Assembly: GCA_002425405.1 (NCBI GenBank)
Contig: DIME01000152.1
Span: 16,576 to 44,055 of the forward strand
Length of the DNA stretch: 27,480 nt
Direction of reading: 5' to 3'
DNA from: Candidatus Accumulibacter vicinus
Lineage (GTDB): Bacteria; Pseudomonadota; Gammaproteobacteria; Burkholderiales; Rhodocyclaceae
Under the pieces are notes generated by a model. It was not told where the DNA came from and did not search any database. It saw only the letters and a list, made by a program, of their open reading frames with translations. The position numbers were made by a program, and so were the translations under genes. Of this stretch, positions 12,736 through 20,616 are shown piece after piece; position 1 is the first letter of the stretch, and every line of letters starts with the position of its first letter.

Positions 12736-14178
12736 ATGGGTAAGCCGACTGGATTCATCGAATATCAGCGTCTGGCGGAGGTCAGTGAGCCCACCGCATT
12801 GCGCCTGAAGCACTACCGCGAATTTGTCCGGACCCTCACCGACGAGCAGGCGAAGCAGCAGGGCGCCCGCTGCATGGATTGCGGGATTCCGTTCTGCAAC
12901 ACCGGCTGTCCGGTGAATAACATCATTCCTGACTGGAATGACCTGGTTTACCGTGGCCATTGGGAACAGGCGCTGGCGGTGCTGCATTCCACCAACAATT
13001 TCCCGGATTTCACCGGCCGTATCTGCCCGGCACCATGCGAAGCGGCGTGTACGCTCAATATCAACACCGACCCGGTCGGCATCAAGTCGATCGAGCATGC
13101 GATCGTTGACAAGGGTTGGGAAAAGGACTGGATCGTTCCACAGCCGCCGAAGGTCAAGACCGGCAGGAAAGTGGCCGTCGTCGGTTCCGGCCCGGCCGGC
13201 TTGGCGGCTGCCCAGCAGCTGGCGCGCGTCGGGCACGCAGTGGTCGTCTTTGAAAAGAACGACCGTGTGGGTGGCCTGATGCGCTACGGAATTCCCGATT
13301 TCAAGTTCGAGAAATCGCATATCGACCGACGCATCGAGCAGATGCAGGCTGAGGGCGTCGAGTTTCGTGTCAACCAGGAGATTGGCGGCAGCGGTGCCAA
13401 GGCAGTGCCGGTGGCGCAGTTGCTGGCCAACTTTGACGCGCTCATCATCGCCGGAGGCGCCGAGTTGCCGCGTGACCTCAGGGTGCCCGGTCGCGACCTC
13501 GACGGCGTACATTTCGCGATGGAGTTCCTGCCTCAGCAGAACCGGGTCAACGCCGGCGACCGAGTACCTGCGCAGATTCTCGCAACTGGCAAGCGGGTGA
13601 TCGTGATCGGTGGTGGCGATACAGGTTCCGACTGCGTCGGCACCAGCAACCGGCATGGCGCGCTGTCGGTCACCCAGTTCGAGGTGATGCCGCAACCACC
13701 GGAGCAGGAGAACAAGAGCCTGACCTGGCCGTATTGGCCGCTCAAACTGCGGACTTCTTCTTCGCATGAAGAAGGTTGTGCGCGCGATTTTGCCGTCTCG
13801 ACCAAGGAATTCCTCGGTGAGAACGGCAAGCTGAAAGCCCTCAAGGTGGTTCGCGTAGACTGGAGCAAAGGCCACATGCAGGAAGTCCCCGGTAGCGAAA
13901 CCGAGATCGCGGCCGACCTGGTATTACTGGCCATGGGCTTTGTTTCGCCGGTCAGGCAAGGCCTGCTGGAGCAACTGGCGGTTGAGCTCGACGCACGTGG
14001 CAACGTCAAGGCGACGACCGATGGGGAAGGCTGTTACGCCACCAGCGTCGCGAAAGTGTTTGCCGCCGGCGACATGCGGCGAGGCCAGTCGCTCGTCGTC
14101 TGGGCCATTCGCGAAGGTCGACAATGCGCACGGGAAGTGGATGCTTTTCTGATGGGCCGTTCCGATCTGCCGCGGTGA
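12736..14178 (+). CDS. gltD: Glutamate synthase (NADPH) small subunit
   Basis: Beta subunit of glutamate synthase: it oxidises NADPH on FAD and passes electrons through Fe-S clusters to GltB. It has 480 residues. N-terminal cluster-binding cysteines are C46, C49, C54 and C58 (CMDCGIPFCNTGC) and C97, C101 and C105 (CPAPCEAAC). The FAD-binding GSGPAG is at 150-155. The second Rossmann motif VIGGGDTGSDCVGTSNRHG binds NADPH, and the C-terminal KVFAAGDMRRGQSLVVWAI completes the FAD site. The start is ATG 12736, with GGAGG 10 bases upstream inside the end of gltB. The open frame continues upstream of this ATG but only antiparallel to gltB codons. It is co-transcribed with gltB. Confidence 0.97.
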   Translation: MGKPTGFIEYQRLAEVSEPTALRLKHYREFVRTLTDEQAKQQGARCMDCGIPFCNTGCPVNNIIPDWNDLVYRGHWEQALAVLHSTNNFPDFTGRICPAPCEAACTLNINTDPVGIKSIEHAIVDKGWEKDWIVPQPPKVKTGRKVAVVGSGPAGLAAAQQLARVGHAVVVFEKNDRVGGLMRYGIPDFKFEKSHIDRRIEQMQAEGVEFRVNQEIGGSGAKAVPVAQLLANFDALIIAGGAELPRDLRVPGRDLDGVHFAMEFLPQQNRVNAGDRVPAQILATGKRVIVIGGGDTGSDCVGTSNRHGALSVTQFEVMPQPPEQENKSLTWPYWPLKLRTSSSHEEGCARDFAVSTKEFLGENGKLKALKVVRVDWSKGHMQEVPGSETEIAADLVLLAMGFVSPVRQGLLEQLAVELDARGNVKATTDGEGCYATSVAKVFAAGDMRRGQSLVVWAIREGRQCAREVDAFLMGRSDLPR

Positions 14179-14186
14179 CACGTCAT

Positions 14187-14220
14187 CACGAATTGCATTC
14201 CGTGACGAATGCAATTCGTG
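14187..14220 (+). terminator. 14-bp perfect inverted repeat downstream of gltD
   Basis: CACGAATTGCATTC (14187-14200) and GAATGCAATTCGTG (14207-14220) form a perfect 14-bp stem with a 6-base loop, starting eight bases after the gltD stop. No real T-run follows (CCGTCGTTGTTGCC). It may be a poor intrinsic terminator, an mRNA 3'-end stabilising hairpin or a protein-binding site. Confidence 0.55.
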
Positions 14221-14296
14221 CCGTCGTTGTTGCCTGCCGTGACAATGACGGTTTTTTCAGGTCAAGAACAGCGCCAAAGCGTGACATTGTTGTGAG

Positions 14297-14324
14297 TTGT
14301 TCATGTCTGTAACTGAAATAATAT
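14297..14324 (+). promoter_or_regulatory. Candidate sigma70 promoter for glmU-glmS
   Basis: TTGTTC (14297-14302) and TAATAT (14319-14324) are 16 bases apart in an A/T-rich patch about 130 bases upstream of glmU. An overlapping -10 reading, AATATA, gives 17-base spacing. Confidence 0.45.
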
Positions 14325-14456
14325 ACGGCAAGACGATTGGCGCCTGTCGTGACGCCGATCAGCTCCGGATCTGACTCGTCCACCGGGGCGCTGTTGCCGT
14401 GCGAGGGCAGGCAGCAGGAGAGATTCCAACCATCGCGTTCTACCGGGTTCCTGTTC

Positions 14457-15809
14457 ATGAATATCGTCATTCTCGCCGCCGGGCAAGGCAAGCGCATGCA
14501 TTCCAATTTGCCCAAGGTGCTGCATCCACTGGCCGGCAAGGCGCTTCTCGCGCATGTGCTGGATACCGCCCGCAGCCTCGTGCCGCAGCGCCTCTGTGTT
14601 GTCTATGGGCACGGCGGCGACGCCGTGCGGACGACGATCGATGCTCCGGACCTGGTCTGGGTCCTGCAGGAGCCGCAACTCGGGACCGGCCATGCCGTCA
14701 TGCAGGCCCTGCCGCATCTGGGTGCCACCGGGACAACGTTGGTACTCTACGGTGACGTGCCCCTGATTCAAACGGAAACGCTCAAGCAGTTGGTGCATGC
14801 GGCGCGCGACGCCCTGGCCATTCTGACCGTCGAACTTGCCGACCCCGACGGCTACGGTCGAATCGTCCGCAACGCAGCCGGCGAGGTGGTGCGCATCGTC
14901 GAGCAGAAGGATGCAGTGGCCGCAGAGCGAGCGATTCGTGAAGTGAATACCGGCATCGTCGCGCTACCGACGGTCTACCTGTCCGATTGGCTTGGCCGGC
15001 TTTCGAACGACAACGCGCAGCAGGAGTACTACCTGACCGACATCGTCGGGATGGCTGTTGCCGCAGGCGTGCCGATCCGTACGACACCAGCGCAGAGCGA
15101 ATCGGAGGTGCTGGGCGTCAATAGCAAGGGGCAGCTTGCCCAGCTCGAGCGGGTTGCCCAACGTCGAACCGCCGAACGTCTGATGGAGCAGGGTGTTCGC
15201 CTCGCTGACCCGGCACGCATTGACGTGCGTGGCGAACTGCTCTGTGGGCGCGATGTATTCATCGACGTGAACTGTGTTTTCGAGGGTCGGGTGGTCCTCG
15301 AAGAAGCCGTCGAGGTCGGGCCTGCCTGTGTGCTGAAGAATGCCCATATCGGTGCCGGTTCGCGTCTTGCCGCTTTTAGTCACCTTGAAGGCGCGACTGT
15401 CGGACCGGATGGCGTGATCGGACCTTTCGCCCGTTTGCGTCCGGGGACTGAACTCGCCTCCAGTGTCCATGTCGGCAACTTTGTCGAACTCAAGAACAGC
15501 AGGTTCGCAGCGTTTTCGAAGGCCAATCACCTGGCCTATGTCGGCGACGCTGTCGTCGGCAGCCGGGTCAACATTGGTGCCGGCACGATTACCTGCAACT
15601 ATGATGGCGCCAACAAGTTCAAGACCATCATCGAGGATGACGCCTTCATCGGCTCCGATACGCAGTTGGTCGCACCGGTCACGGTGGGTCGTGGCGCCAC
15701 ACTGGGTGCCGGGACGACCCTGACCAAGGACGCTCCACCAGACGCGCTGACCATCTCGCGTGCCAAGCAGATTTCCATCCCCGGCTGGAAACGGCCACAG
15801 AAGAAGTGA
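14457..15809 (+). CDS. glmU: Bifunctional N-acetylglucosamine-1-phosphate uridyltransferase / glucosamine-1-phosphate acetyltransferase
   Basis: Catalyses the last two steps to UDP-GlcNAc, the precursor of peptidoglycan and lipopolysaccharide. It has 450 residues (E. coli 456). The N-terminal pyrophosphorylase domain opens with LAAGQGKRM (6-14) and the lysine of LPKVL (K20), followed by LYGDVPLI. The C-terminal left-handed beta-helix acetyltransferase contains GPFARLRPG, VGNFVELKNS, the catalytic histidine H358 in KANHLAYVGD, and NIGAGTITCNYDG. ATG 14457 is the start that gives the normal N-terminus; the frame is open upstream but unlike GlmU. No good Shine-Dalgarno is visible. glmS follows after seven bases. 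Confidence 0.97.
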   Translation: MNIVILAAGQGKRMHSNLPKVLHPLAGKALLAHVLDTARSLVPQRLCVVYGHGGDAVRTTIDAPDLVWVLQEPQLGTGHAVMQALPHLGATGTTLVLYGDVPLIQTETLKQLVHAARDALAILTVELADPDGYGRIVRNAAGEVVRIVEQKDAVAAERAIREVNTGIVALPTVYLSDWLGRLSNDNAQQEYYLTDIVGMAVAAGVPIRTTPAQSESEVLGVNSKGQLAQLERVAQRRTAERLMEQGVRLADPARIDVRGELLCGRDVFIDVNCVFEGRVVLEEAVEVGPACVLKNAHIGAGSRLAAFSHLEGATVGPDGVIGPFARLRPGTELASSVHVGNFVELKNSRFAAFSKANHLAYVGDAVVGSRVNIGAGTITCNYDGANKFKTIIEDDAFIGSDTQLVAPVTVGRGATLGAGTTLTKDAPPDALTISRAKQISIPGWKRPQKK

Positions 15810-15816
15810 TCTGACC

Positions 15817-17646
15817 ATGTGTGGCATCGTTGCCGCGGTCGCCGACCGCAATATCGTTCCTGTTCTTCTCGAAGGTCTGCGCAAGCTCGAATATCGTGGC
15901 TACGATTCGGCCGGTCTTGCCCTGATCGACGCCAGCGGTCTGCATCGGCTGCGCTCGGTCGGCCGTGTTGCCGAACTGGCCGCGCAGGTCGATGAGTCGC
16001 ATGTTGCCGGCAATACCGGTATCGCACACACGCGCTGGGCCACGCATGGCGTTCCCTGTGAACGCAATGCCCACCCGCATATCTCCGCAGGTCTGGCGGT
16101 GGTGCACAACGGGATCATCGAAAACCACGAATCTCTGCGTGGACGCCTCAAGGCGCTGGGTTACCAATTTACGTCGGATACCGATACTGAAGTCGTGGCG
16201 CACCTGATTGCTCATGAACTGAAGACCACTCCGGACTTTCTGAGTGCTGTTCGTCAGGCGATCGCGCAACTGCAGGGAGCCTACGCGATTGCCGTGCTGC
16301 GTGAATCGGACCCGAGCCGACTGGTGGTCGCGCGCGAAGGCGCGCCCTTGCTGCTGGGTCTCAGCGATGACGCCTGCTACGCCGCCTCCGATGCCTCGGC
16401 ACTGGTGCAGGTCACGCGCCGGATGGTCTATCTGGATAACGGGGACTGCGCCGAACTGATGCGCGACAGTTACCGCATCACGCGGGTAAATGGGATGCCG
16501 GTGGAACGTCCCGAGAGCGAATCTCAACTCTCGGCAGAGGCGATCGAGCTTGGCAATTACCGGCACTACATGCAGAAGGAGATCTTCGAGCAGCCGGTCG
16601 CGCTGGCCAACACGCTCGAGATGCTCGGTGCGGCGCGCAGCATCCAGCCCGGGATCTTCGGTGCCGAAAGCGAGACGATCCTTGGCGAGGTCCGGCAGGT
16701 CTTGATCATCGCCTGTGGAACCAGCTATCACGCCGGGCTGGTTGCCCGTTACTGGCTCGAATCGATCGCCGGCATCCCGTGTTCGGTTGAAGTGGCCAGC
16801 GAGTATCGCTATCGTGACTCGGTGCCCGACCCGCAGACTCTGGTAGTGACCATCTCTCAATCAGGCGAAACCGCCGACACGCTGGCTGCGCTGCAACATG
16901 CCAAGGCCTTGGGCATGCAGCACACGCTCTGTATCTGCAACGTCCCCGAGTCTTCGCTGGTGCGCGAGAACAGCCTGCGTTTCATTACCCGTGCGGGTCC
17001 GGAAATCGGTGTTGCTTCCACCAAGGCGTTTACCACGCAACTCGCCGCGCTCTACCTGCTGACGCTGGTGCTCGCCAAGGTTCGCCGGCGCCTTGACGGG
17101 CAGGAAGAGGCTGCAGAACTGCATGCGGTACGGCATCTGCCGATGGCGGTGGCCAAAATCCTCGAACTCGAACCACAGATTCGTGAATGGGCGGAGCGCT
17201 TCTCGATGAAGCAGCATGCCCTGTTCCTGGGGCGTGGCCGGCATTACCCGATTGCCATGGAAGGCGCACTCAAGCTCAAGGAGATCTCCTATATTCATGC
17301 CGAGGCCTACCCGGCCGGCGAACTCAAGCATGGCCCCTTGGCGCTCGTCGATCGCGACATGCCGGTCATCGCCGTCGCTCCCAACGATGCCCTGCTGGAA
17401 AAACTCAAGTCCAATCTGCAGGAAGTGCGCGCTCGTGGCGGGGAACTCTATGTGTTCGCCGATGCGGACAGTGAGATGAAGGAATCGAACGGGATTCAAG
17501 TCTTGCAACTGCCCGAGCACTACGGCGCACTCTCGGCCTTGCTGCACGTGGTGCCGCTGCAATTGCTCGCTTACCATGTCGCGCTGGTGCGCGGAACCGA
17601 CGTGGACAAGCCGCGCAATCTGGCAAAGTCGGTTACCGTCGAGTGA
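15817..17646 (+). CDS. glmS: Glutamine-fructose-6-phosphate aminotransferase (isomerizing)
   Basis: Makes glucosamine 6-phosphate from fructose 6-phosphate and glutamine, the entry step of amino-sugar synthesis. It has 609 residues, identical to E. coli GlmS. After Met removal, Cys is the N-terminal nucleophile (MCGIVAAVADRN). HTRWATHG and HNGIIENHESLR complete the glutaminase domain. Two SIS isomerase domains follow (ACGTSYHAG, TISQSGETADT, ASTKAFTTQ, GRGRHYPIAMEGALKLKE, GELKHGPLALVD). The C-terminus DKPRNLAKSVTVE is canonical. It is co-transcribed with glmU (7-base gap). No glmS ribozyme is apparent, as expected outside Gram-positives. The gene downstream starts eight bases after its stop. 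Confidence 0.98.
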   Translation: MCGIVAAVADRNIVPVLLEGLRKLEYRGYDSAGLALIDASGLHRLRSVGRVAELAAQVDESHVAGNTGIAHTRWATHGVPCERNAHPHISAGLAVVHNGIIENHESLRGRLKALGYQFTSDTDTEVVAHLIAHELKTTPDFLSAVRQAIAQLQGAYAIAVLRESDPSRLVVAREGAPLLLGLSDDACYAASDASALVQVTRRMVYLDNGDCAELMRDSYRITRVNGMPVERPESESQLSAEAIELGNYRHYMQKEIFEQPVALANTLEMLGAARSIQPGIFGAESETILGEVRQVLIIACGTSYHAGLVARYWLESIAGIPCSVEVASEYRYRDSVPDPQTLVVTISQSGETADTLAALQHAKALGMQHTLCICNVPESSLVRENSLRFITRAGPEIGVASTKAFTTQLAALYLLTLVLAKVRRRLDGQEEAAELHAVRHLPMAVAKILELEPQIREWAERFSMKQHALFLGRGRHYPIAMEGALKLKEISYIHAEAYPAGELKHGPLALVDRDMPVIAVAPNDALLEKLKSNLQEVRARGGELYVFADADSEMKESNGIQVLQLPEHYGALSALLHVVPLQLLAYHVALVRGTDVDKPRNLAKSVTVE

Positions 17647-17653
17647 TCCGTAC

Positions 17654-18220
17654 GTGCAACCCTTGACTGACCGACGCCTGTCAGAATTTGAATATCTTGG
17701 CGATGCGACGCCGTTCGCCGCGCAGGTGCACGCCTTGCTTCCCTATTCCCCCCTGTTTGAGGACCTGAGTCTTGCAGAGGTCTGCCTGATCAGTCCATTC
17801 ATGCAGGTGTACCGGGCACAGACCGACCAGGAAGTGCTGCGTCAGGGTGACGCAGGAGACTTCATGCTGTTCGTGATCGAGGGGCGCATCGAGGTCTTCA
17901 AACAGGCCGGCGGCAATCCGCCACGCCTGATCGCCGTTGTTGCCAATGGCAAGACACTCGGCGAGATGTCCTTGATCGACGGTCATCCGCGTTCTGCGAC
18001 CTGTATTGCCGATGCAGGGACGGTGGTCGGCGTCCTGACGCGCGAGAACCTGGCGCGCATCATTCTCGAACAGCCCATTCTGGGCGCCAAGATCCTGATG
18101 GCACTGGTGGTAATGCTGTCGCAGAGGTTGCGCACGACCAGCGCGCAACTGCTCACCAGCCTCGACCAGATGGGTAGGCAGTACGACGGGCTGCTTGACC
18201 AGAGCAGCGGCTTCGTCTAA
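17654..18220 (+). CDS. Orphan cyclic nucleotide-binding domain protein
   Basis: A 188-residue protein with one Crp-like cyclic nucleotide-binding domain, about residues 35-140, and no helix-turn-helix or other output domain. The beta-roll is visible in LRQGDAGDFMLFVIEGRIEV. The phosphate-binding cassette LGEMSLIDGHPRSAT keeps the GE pair and the RS pair, so ligand binding is plausible. A mostly helical tail (ILMALVVMLSQRLRTTSAQL) ends the protein. The GTG at 17654 is the likeliest start, with a TTG at 17663 as alternative; neither has a strong Shine-Dalgarno. It lies eight bases after glmS and ends in a hairpin, so it is the last gene of a glmU-glmS unit. The ligand (cAMP or other) and target are unknown. 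Confidence 0.85.
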   Translation: MQPLTDRRLSEFEYLGDATPFAAQVHALLPYSPLFEDLSLAEVCLISPFMQVYRAQTDQEVLRQGDAGDFMLFVIEGRIEVFKQAGGNPPRLIAVVANGKTLGEMSLIDGHPRSATCIADAGTVVGVLTRENLARIILEQPILGAKILMALVVMLSQRLRTTSAQLLTSLDQMGRQYDGLLDQSSGFV

Positions 18221-18272
18221 CGGTCATGTCTTTTCCAGACACCTCCGATCATGAAAGTCATGACCGTTTTCC
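18219..18272 (+). terminator. Hairpin terminator overlapping the stop of the cyclic-nucleotide-binding gene
   Basis: AACGGTCATG (18219-18228) pairs with CATGACCGTT (18259-18268). After one T-T mismatch, CTTT pairs with AAAG inside, leaving a loop of about 20 bases. TTTTCCTCTC follows. The left arm starts within the TAA stop codon. It separates the glm block from the glycan locus. Confidence 0.6.
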
Positions 18273-18275
18273 TCT

Positions 18276-18289
18276 CCCCCGCGCGGGGG
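18276..18289. repeat. GC palindrome in the spacer before the glycan locus
   Basis: CCCCCGCGCGGGGG is a perfect 14-bp palindrome just after the preceding hairpin. It may add to termination or be a structural block. Confidence 0.4.
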
Positions 18290-18302
18290 GGTGGGGAAAT
18301 TC

Positions 18303-18331
18303 TTGAGTCGCGATGCGGCTTTCACATTAAT
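18303..18331 (+). promoter_or_regulatory. Candidate promoter for the Wzt-like operon
   Basis: TTGAGT (18303-18308) and ATTAAT (18326-18331) with 17-base spacing lie about 57 bases upstream of the ABC ATPase gene. The -10 is a moderate match only. Confidence 0.3.
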
Positions 18332-18387
18332 CTTGTCTGAACTGGCAGTGGCACTGCTGGAGGCACCGTTTTTTCGCGCGGCGCAAC

Positions 18388-19602
18388 ATGAATTCGCTGC
18401 CGTCCTCTGAATTCATCATTCAGGCACAGGGTCTTGGCAAGTGCTACGCCATGTTCGAGCACCCTGCTGATCGTCTGAAGCAATTGCTGTTCGGACGTTT
18501 TCGTTCTTACCACCGGGAATTCTGGGCGTTACGGGGGGTCGATCTCGAGATCCGGACGGGGGAGGTGGTTGGTCTGGTAGGGCGCAATGGTGCCGGGAAA
18601 TCCACCTTGCTACAATTGATCTGTGGCACCTTGGAGCCAACAGAGGGTAAGTTGGCAGTGCGAGGGCGGATCGCCGCGCTGCTGGAATTGGGTTCCGGTT
18701 TCAATCCCGATTTCTCGGGCAGGGAGAACGTCTACTTGAACGCCACCATCCTCGGATTGAGCAGTCGCGAAGTCGACGCACGCATGGACGAGATCCTGTC
18801 CTTTGCGGACATCGGTGAGTTCGTGGACCAACCGGTCAGGACTTATTCGAGCGGGATGTTCGTTCGCCTGGCTTTCGCGGTGGCGACCAGCGTGGACCCG
18901 GACATCCTGGTGATAGATGAGGCGCTCTCCGTGGGGGATGGCGCTTTCGCACGCAAATCCTTCGAGCGCATCATGGGCATGAAGGAAGCAGGCAAGACCA
19001 TCCTGTTCTGCTCCCACTCCATCTACTCGGTAGAGGTGCTGTGCAACCGGGCTCTCTGGATCGAGCATGGCCAGTTGCGCATGCAAGGTTCTGCGGCAGA
19101 AGTGACCTCGGCCTACGCAGCCAGCCTCGAAAGTCCCATGATCGGCGAAGAGTCAGGACGCACCAGGCTGGCGACGCTCACCGGTGGTGGGCGCATCATC
19201 CGGGCGACCGCCTGTGTTAGCGGCGTATGCGGTGCCCAGGTCAGCGCCGTATCCGGCCTCAGCGACCTCTCCGTGACCATCGAGTTTGCCATCGACCCAG
19301 GCCTTCTTCCTCCCAGCGTGGCGGTCGTCTTCGGTGATTCGGCGCACCGGGTCGTCGCCAGTGCCAGTTCGCACAACGACGGGGTGACGCTGTCGATGGA
19401 TGCGCAGGGCCATGGCCGCGGCGTGGTGATTTTTCCGGCCTTGCCGCTGCTCAAAGGACGTTATTCCATTACTTCCTATCTGCTCTGTGAAAGGGGATTA
19501 CACATCTATGATCTGGCAGACCAGAGTATCCGCCTCGAGGTGACGCAGAACGGTGTTGAACAGGGTGTCGTCACCCTCAAGCATGAATGGCTTCCGGCAT
19601 GA
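18388..19602 (+). CDS. Wzt-like polysaccharide ABC transporter ATP-binding protein with C-terminal extension
   Basis: ATPase of the O-antigen/teichoic-acid export type (404 aa), expected to energise transfer of a lipid-linked glycan across the inner membrane. Walker A GRNGAGKST is at 65-73, the Q-loop region ELGSGFNPDFSGREN at 100-114, the signature YSSGMFVRL at 153-161 (the SSGM variant typical of Wzt/TagH), Walker B DILVIDEA at 172-179, and the switch histidine H210 in CSHS. Residues about 250-404 form a beta-rich extension in the position of the Wzt glycan-binding domain. ATG 18388 keeps the family N-terminus. It overlaps the next gene by 4 bases. No permease (Wzm) gene is in the window, which is unusual for this family. 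Confidence 0.88.
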   Translation: MNSLPSSEFIIQAQGLGKCYAMFEHPADRLKQLLFGRFRSYHREFWALRGVDLEIRTGEVVGLVGRNGAGKSTLLQLICGTLEPTEGKLAVRGRIAALLELGSGFNPDFSGRENVYLNATILGLSSREVDARMDEILSFADIGEFVDQPVRTYSSGMFVRLAFAVATSVDPDILVIDEALSVGDGAFARKSFERIMGMKEAGKTILFCSHSIYSVEVLCNRALWIEHGQLRMQGSAAEVTSAYAASLESPMIGEESGRTRLATLTGGGRIIRATACVSGVCGAQVSAVSGLSDLSVTIEFAIDPGLLPPSVAVVFGDSAHRVVASASSHNDGVTLSMDAQGHGRGVVIFPALPLLKGRYSITSYLLCERGLHIYDLADQSIRLEVTQNGVEQGVVTLKHEWLPA

Positions 19603-20591
19603 CCCGGACGGGCGGCGATCGCATGCGCATTGGCGAATTGTCGTTCAATCGCCGGGATATCGTTCCCGAAGACCAGTCCGAGGTGTTGGCGCTGCATCAC
19701 CGGGTGTTCGGTGCGGGCGCCTCTCCCGCCTGGTTCCGGTGGAAATACGGCGATGGCGGTGCGCAGGCGACGGGCCTCTGGGACCAGCGTGGCCGCTTGC
19801 TGGCACTCTGTGGTGGAACGCCGCGTACCTTGCTGCACGCCGGGCAAGCGGTGGCCGCGATACAGCTTGGCGATGTCATGGTTGCGCCCGAAGTCCGCGG
19901 CCTGCTGACCCGCCGTGGGCCATTCTTCCAGGTTTCCGGGCATTTTTACGAGTCGCGTATCGGCGCCGGTCGGCCTTTCCAGGTCGGCTTCGGTTTTGCC
20001 AGCAAGCGCCATGTGCGGCTGGCCATCGCTCTGCATCTGGCCCGGAATGAAGGGACTTTGCAGTCCATTCAGTGGTGGGATCTGGCGGGCAATCTCCCTT
20101 GGGGTTGGCGCTGCGAGCCGCTCGAACCGGCGTCATTTGAGCGGGCAGCGACCGAGGCCTGGCAGGCCATGCAGGAAGGCCTGTCTGGTCTGAGCGCCGG
20201 CTGCCGGGATGTCACCTACCTGCAGCACCGTTTCCTGGCGCGGCCCGGATATGCCTACCGCCTGTTCAGGATTCACCGCAGTTGGTCGCGGCGAACATCC
20301 GGTATCCTCGTCCTGCGCCTCCAGGGCGAAACGGCCCAGTGGCTGGACTGGATCGGACCTCCGGAGGAAATCGGTCTGGCTGCACGCATCGCGAAAATCC
20401 AGGCTGCCGCCGCCGGCGCTCAAGCGATGACGCTATGGGCTTCCAACGCGATCTGCGAATCTCTGAAAGTCCCCCCCTCGGAGGAATCGACGGTCGCCTG
20501 GGTGGGGATTCCGTGTGTTTCAATGTTGCGTGAAGAGGATGCCAGTCGGCGGAAATGGTGGTGGATGGGGGGAGACACCGATTTTCTGTGA
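19599..20591 (+). CDS. GNAT-like N-acetyltransferase of a glycan locus
   Basis: A 330-residue soluble protein that looks like a GNAT-fold acyltransferase of the two-lobed type found in polysaccharide clusters. LALHHRVFG and PAWFRWKYGDGG are near the N-terminus. IQLGDVMVAPEVRG resembles the GNAT motif-A acetyl-CoA loop (V-x-P-x-x-R-G), and FQVGFGFASKRHVRLAIAL follows. The C-terminal half (WLDWIGPPEEIG, then AAAAGAQAMTLWASN) could be a second GNAT-like lobe. The start is uncertain: ATG 19599 gives an ATGA coupling with the ABC ATPase stop, ATG 19587 adds four residues, and ATG 19623 removes eight. Acceptor and acyl donor cannot be read from sequence; the neighbours suggest an amino sugar. Confidence 0.7.
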   Translation: MTRTGGDRMRIGELSFNRRDIVPEDQSEVLALHHRVFGAGASPAWFRWKYGDGGAQATGLWDQRGRLLALCGGTPRTLLHAGQAVAAIQLGDVMVAPEVRGLLTRRGPFFQVSGHFYESRIGAGRPFQVGFGFASKRHVRLAIALHLARNEGTLQSIQWWDLAGNLPWGWRCEPLEPASFERAATEAWQAMQEGLSGLSAGCRDVTYLQHRFLARPGYAYRLFRIHRSWSRRTSGILVLRLQGETAQWLDWIGPPEEIGLAARIAKIQAAAAGAQAMTLWASNAICESLKVPPSEESTVAWVGIPCVSMLREEDASRRKWWWMGGDTDFL

Positions 20592-20616
20592 AGACGTGAG
20601 GGCAACTGAAAGCGAC

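Noticed and set aside
15810..15816. glmS ribozyme upstream of glmS
   Set aside because: Only seven bases separate glmU and glmS, and this ribozyme class is not expected in proteobacteria.
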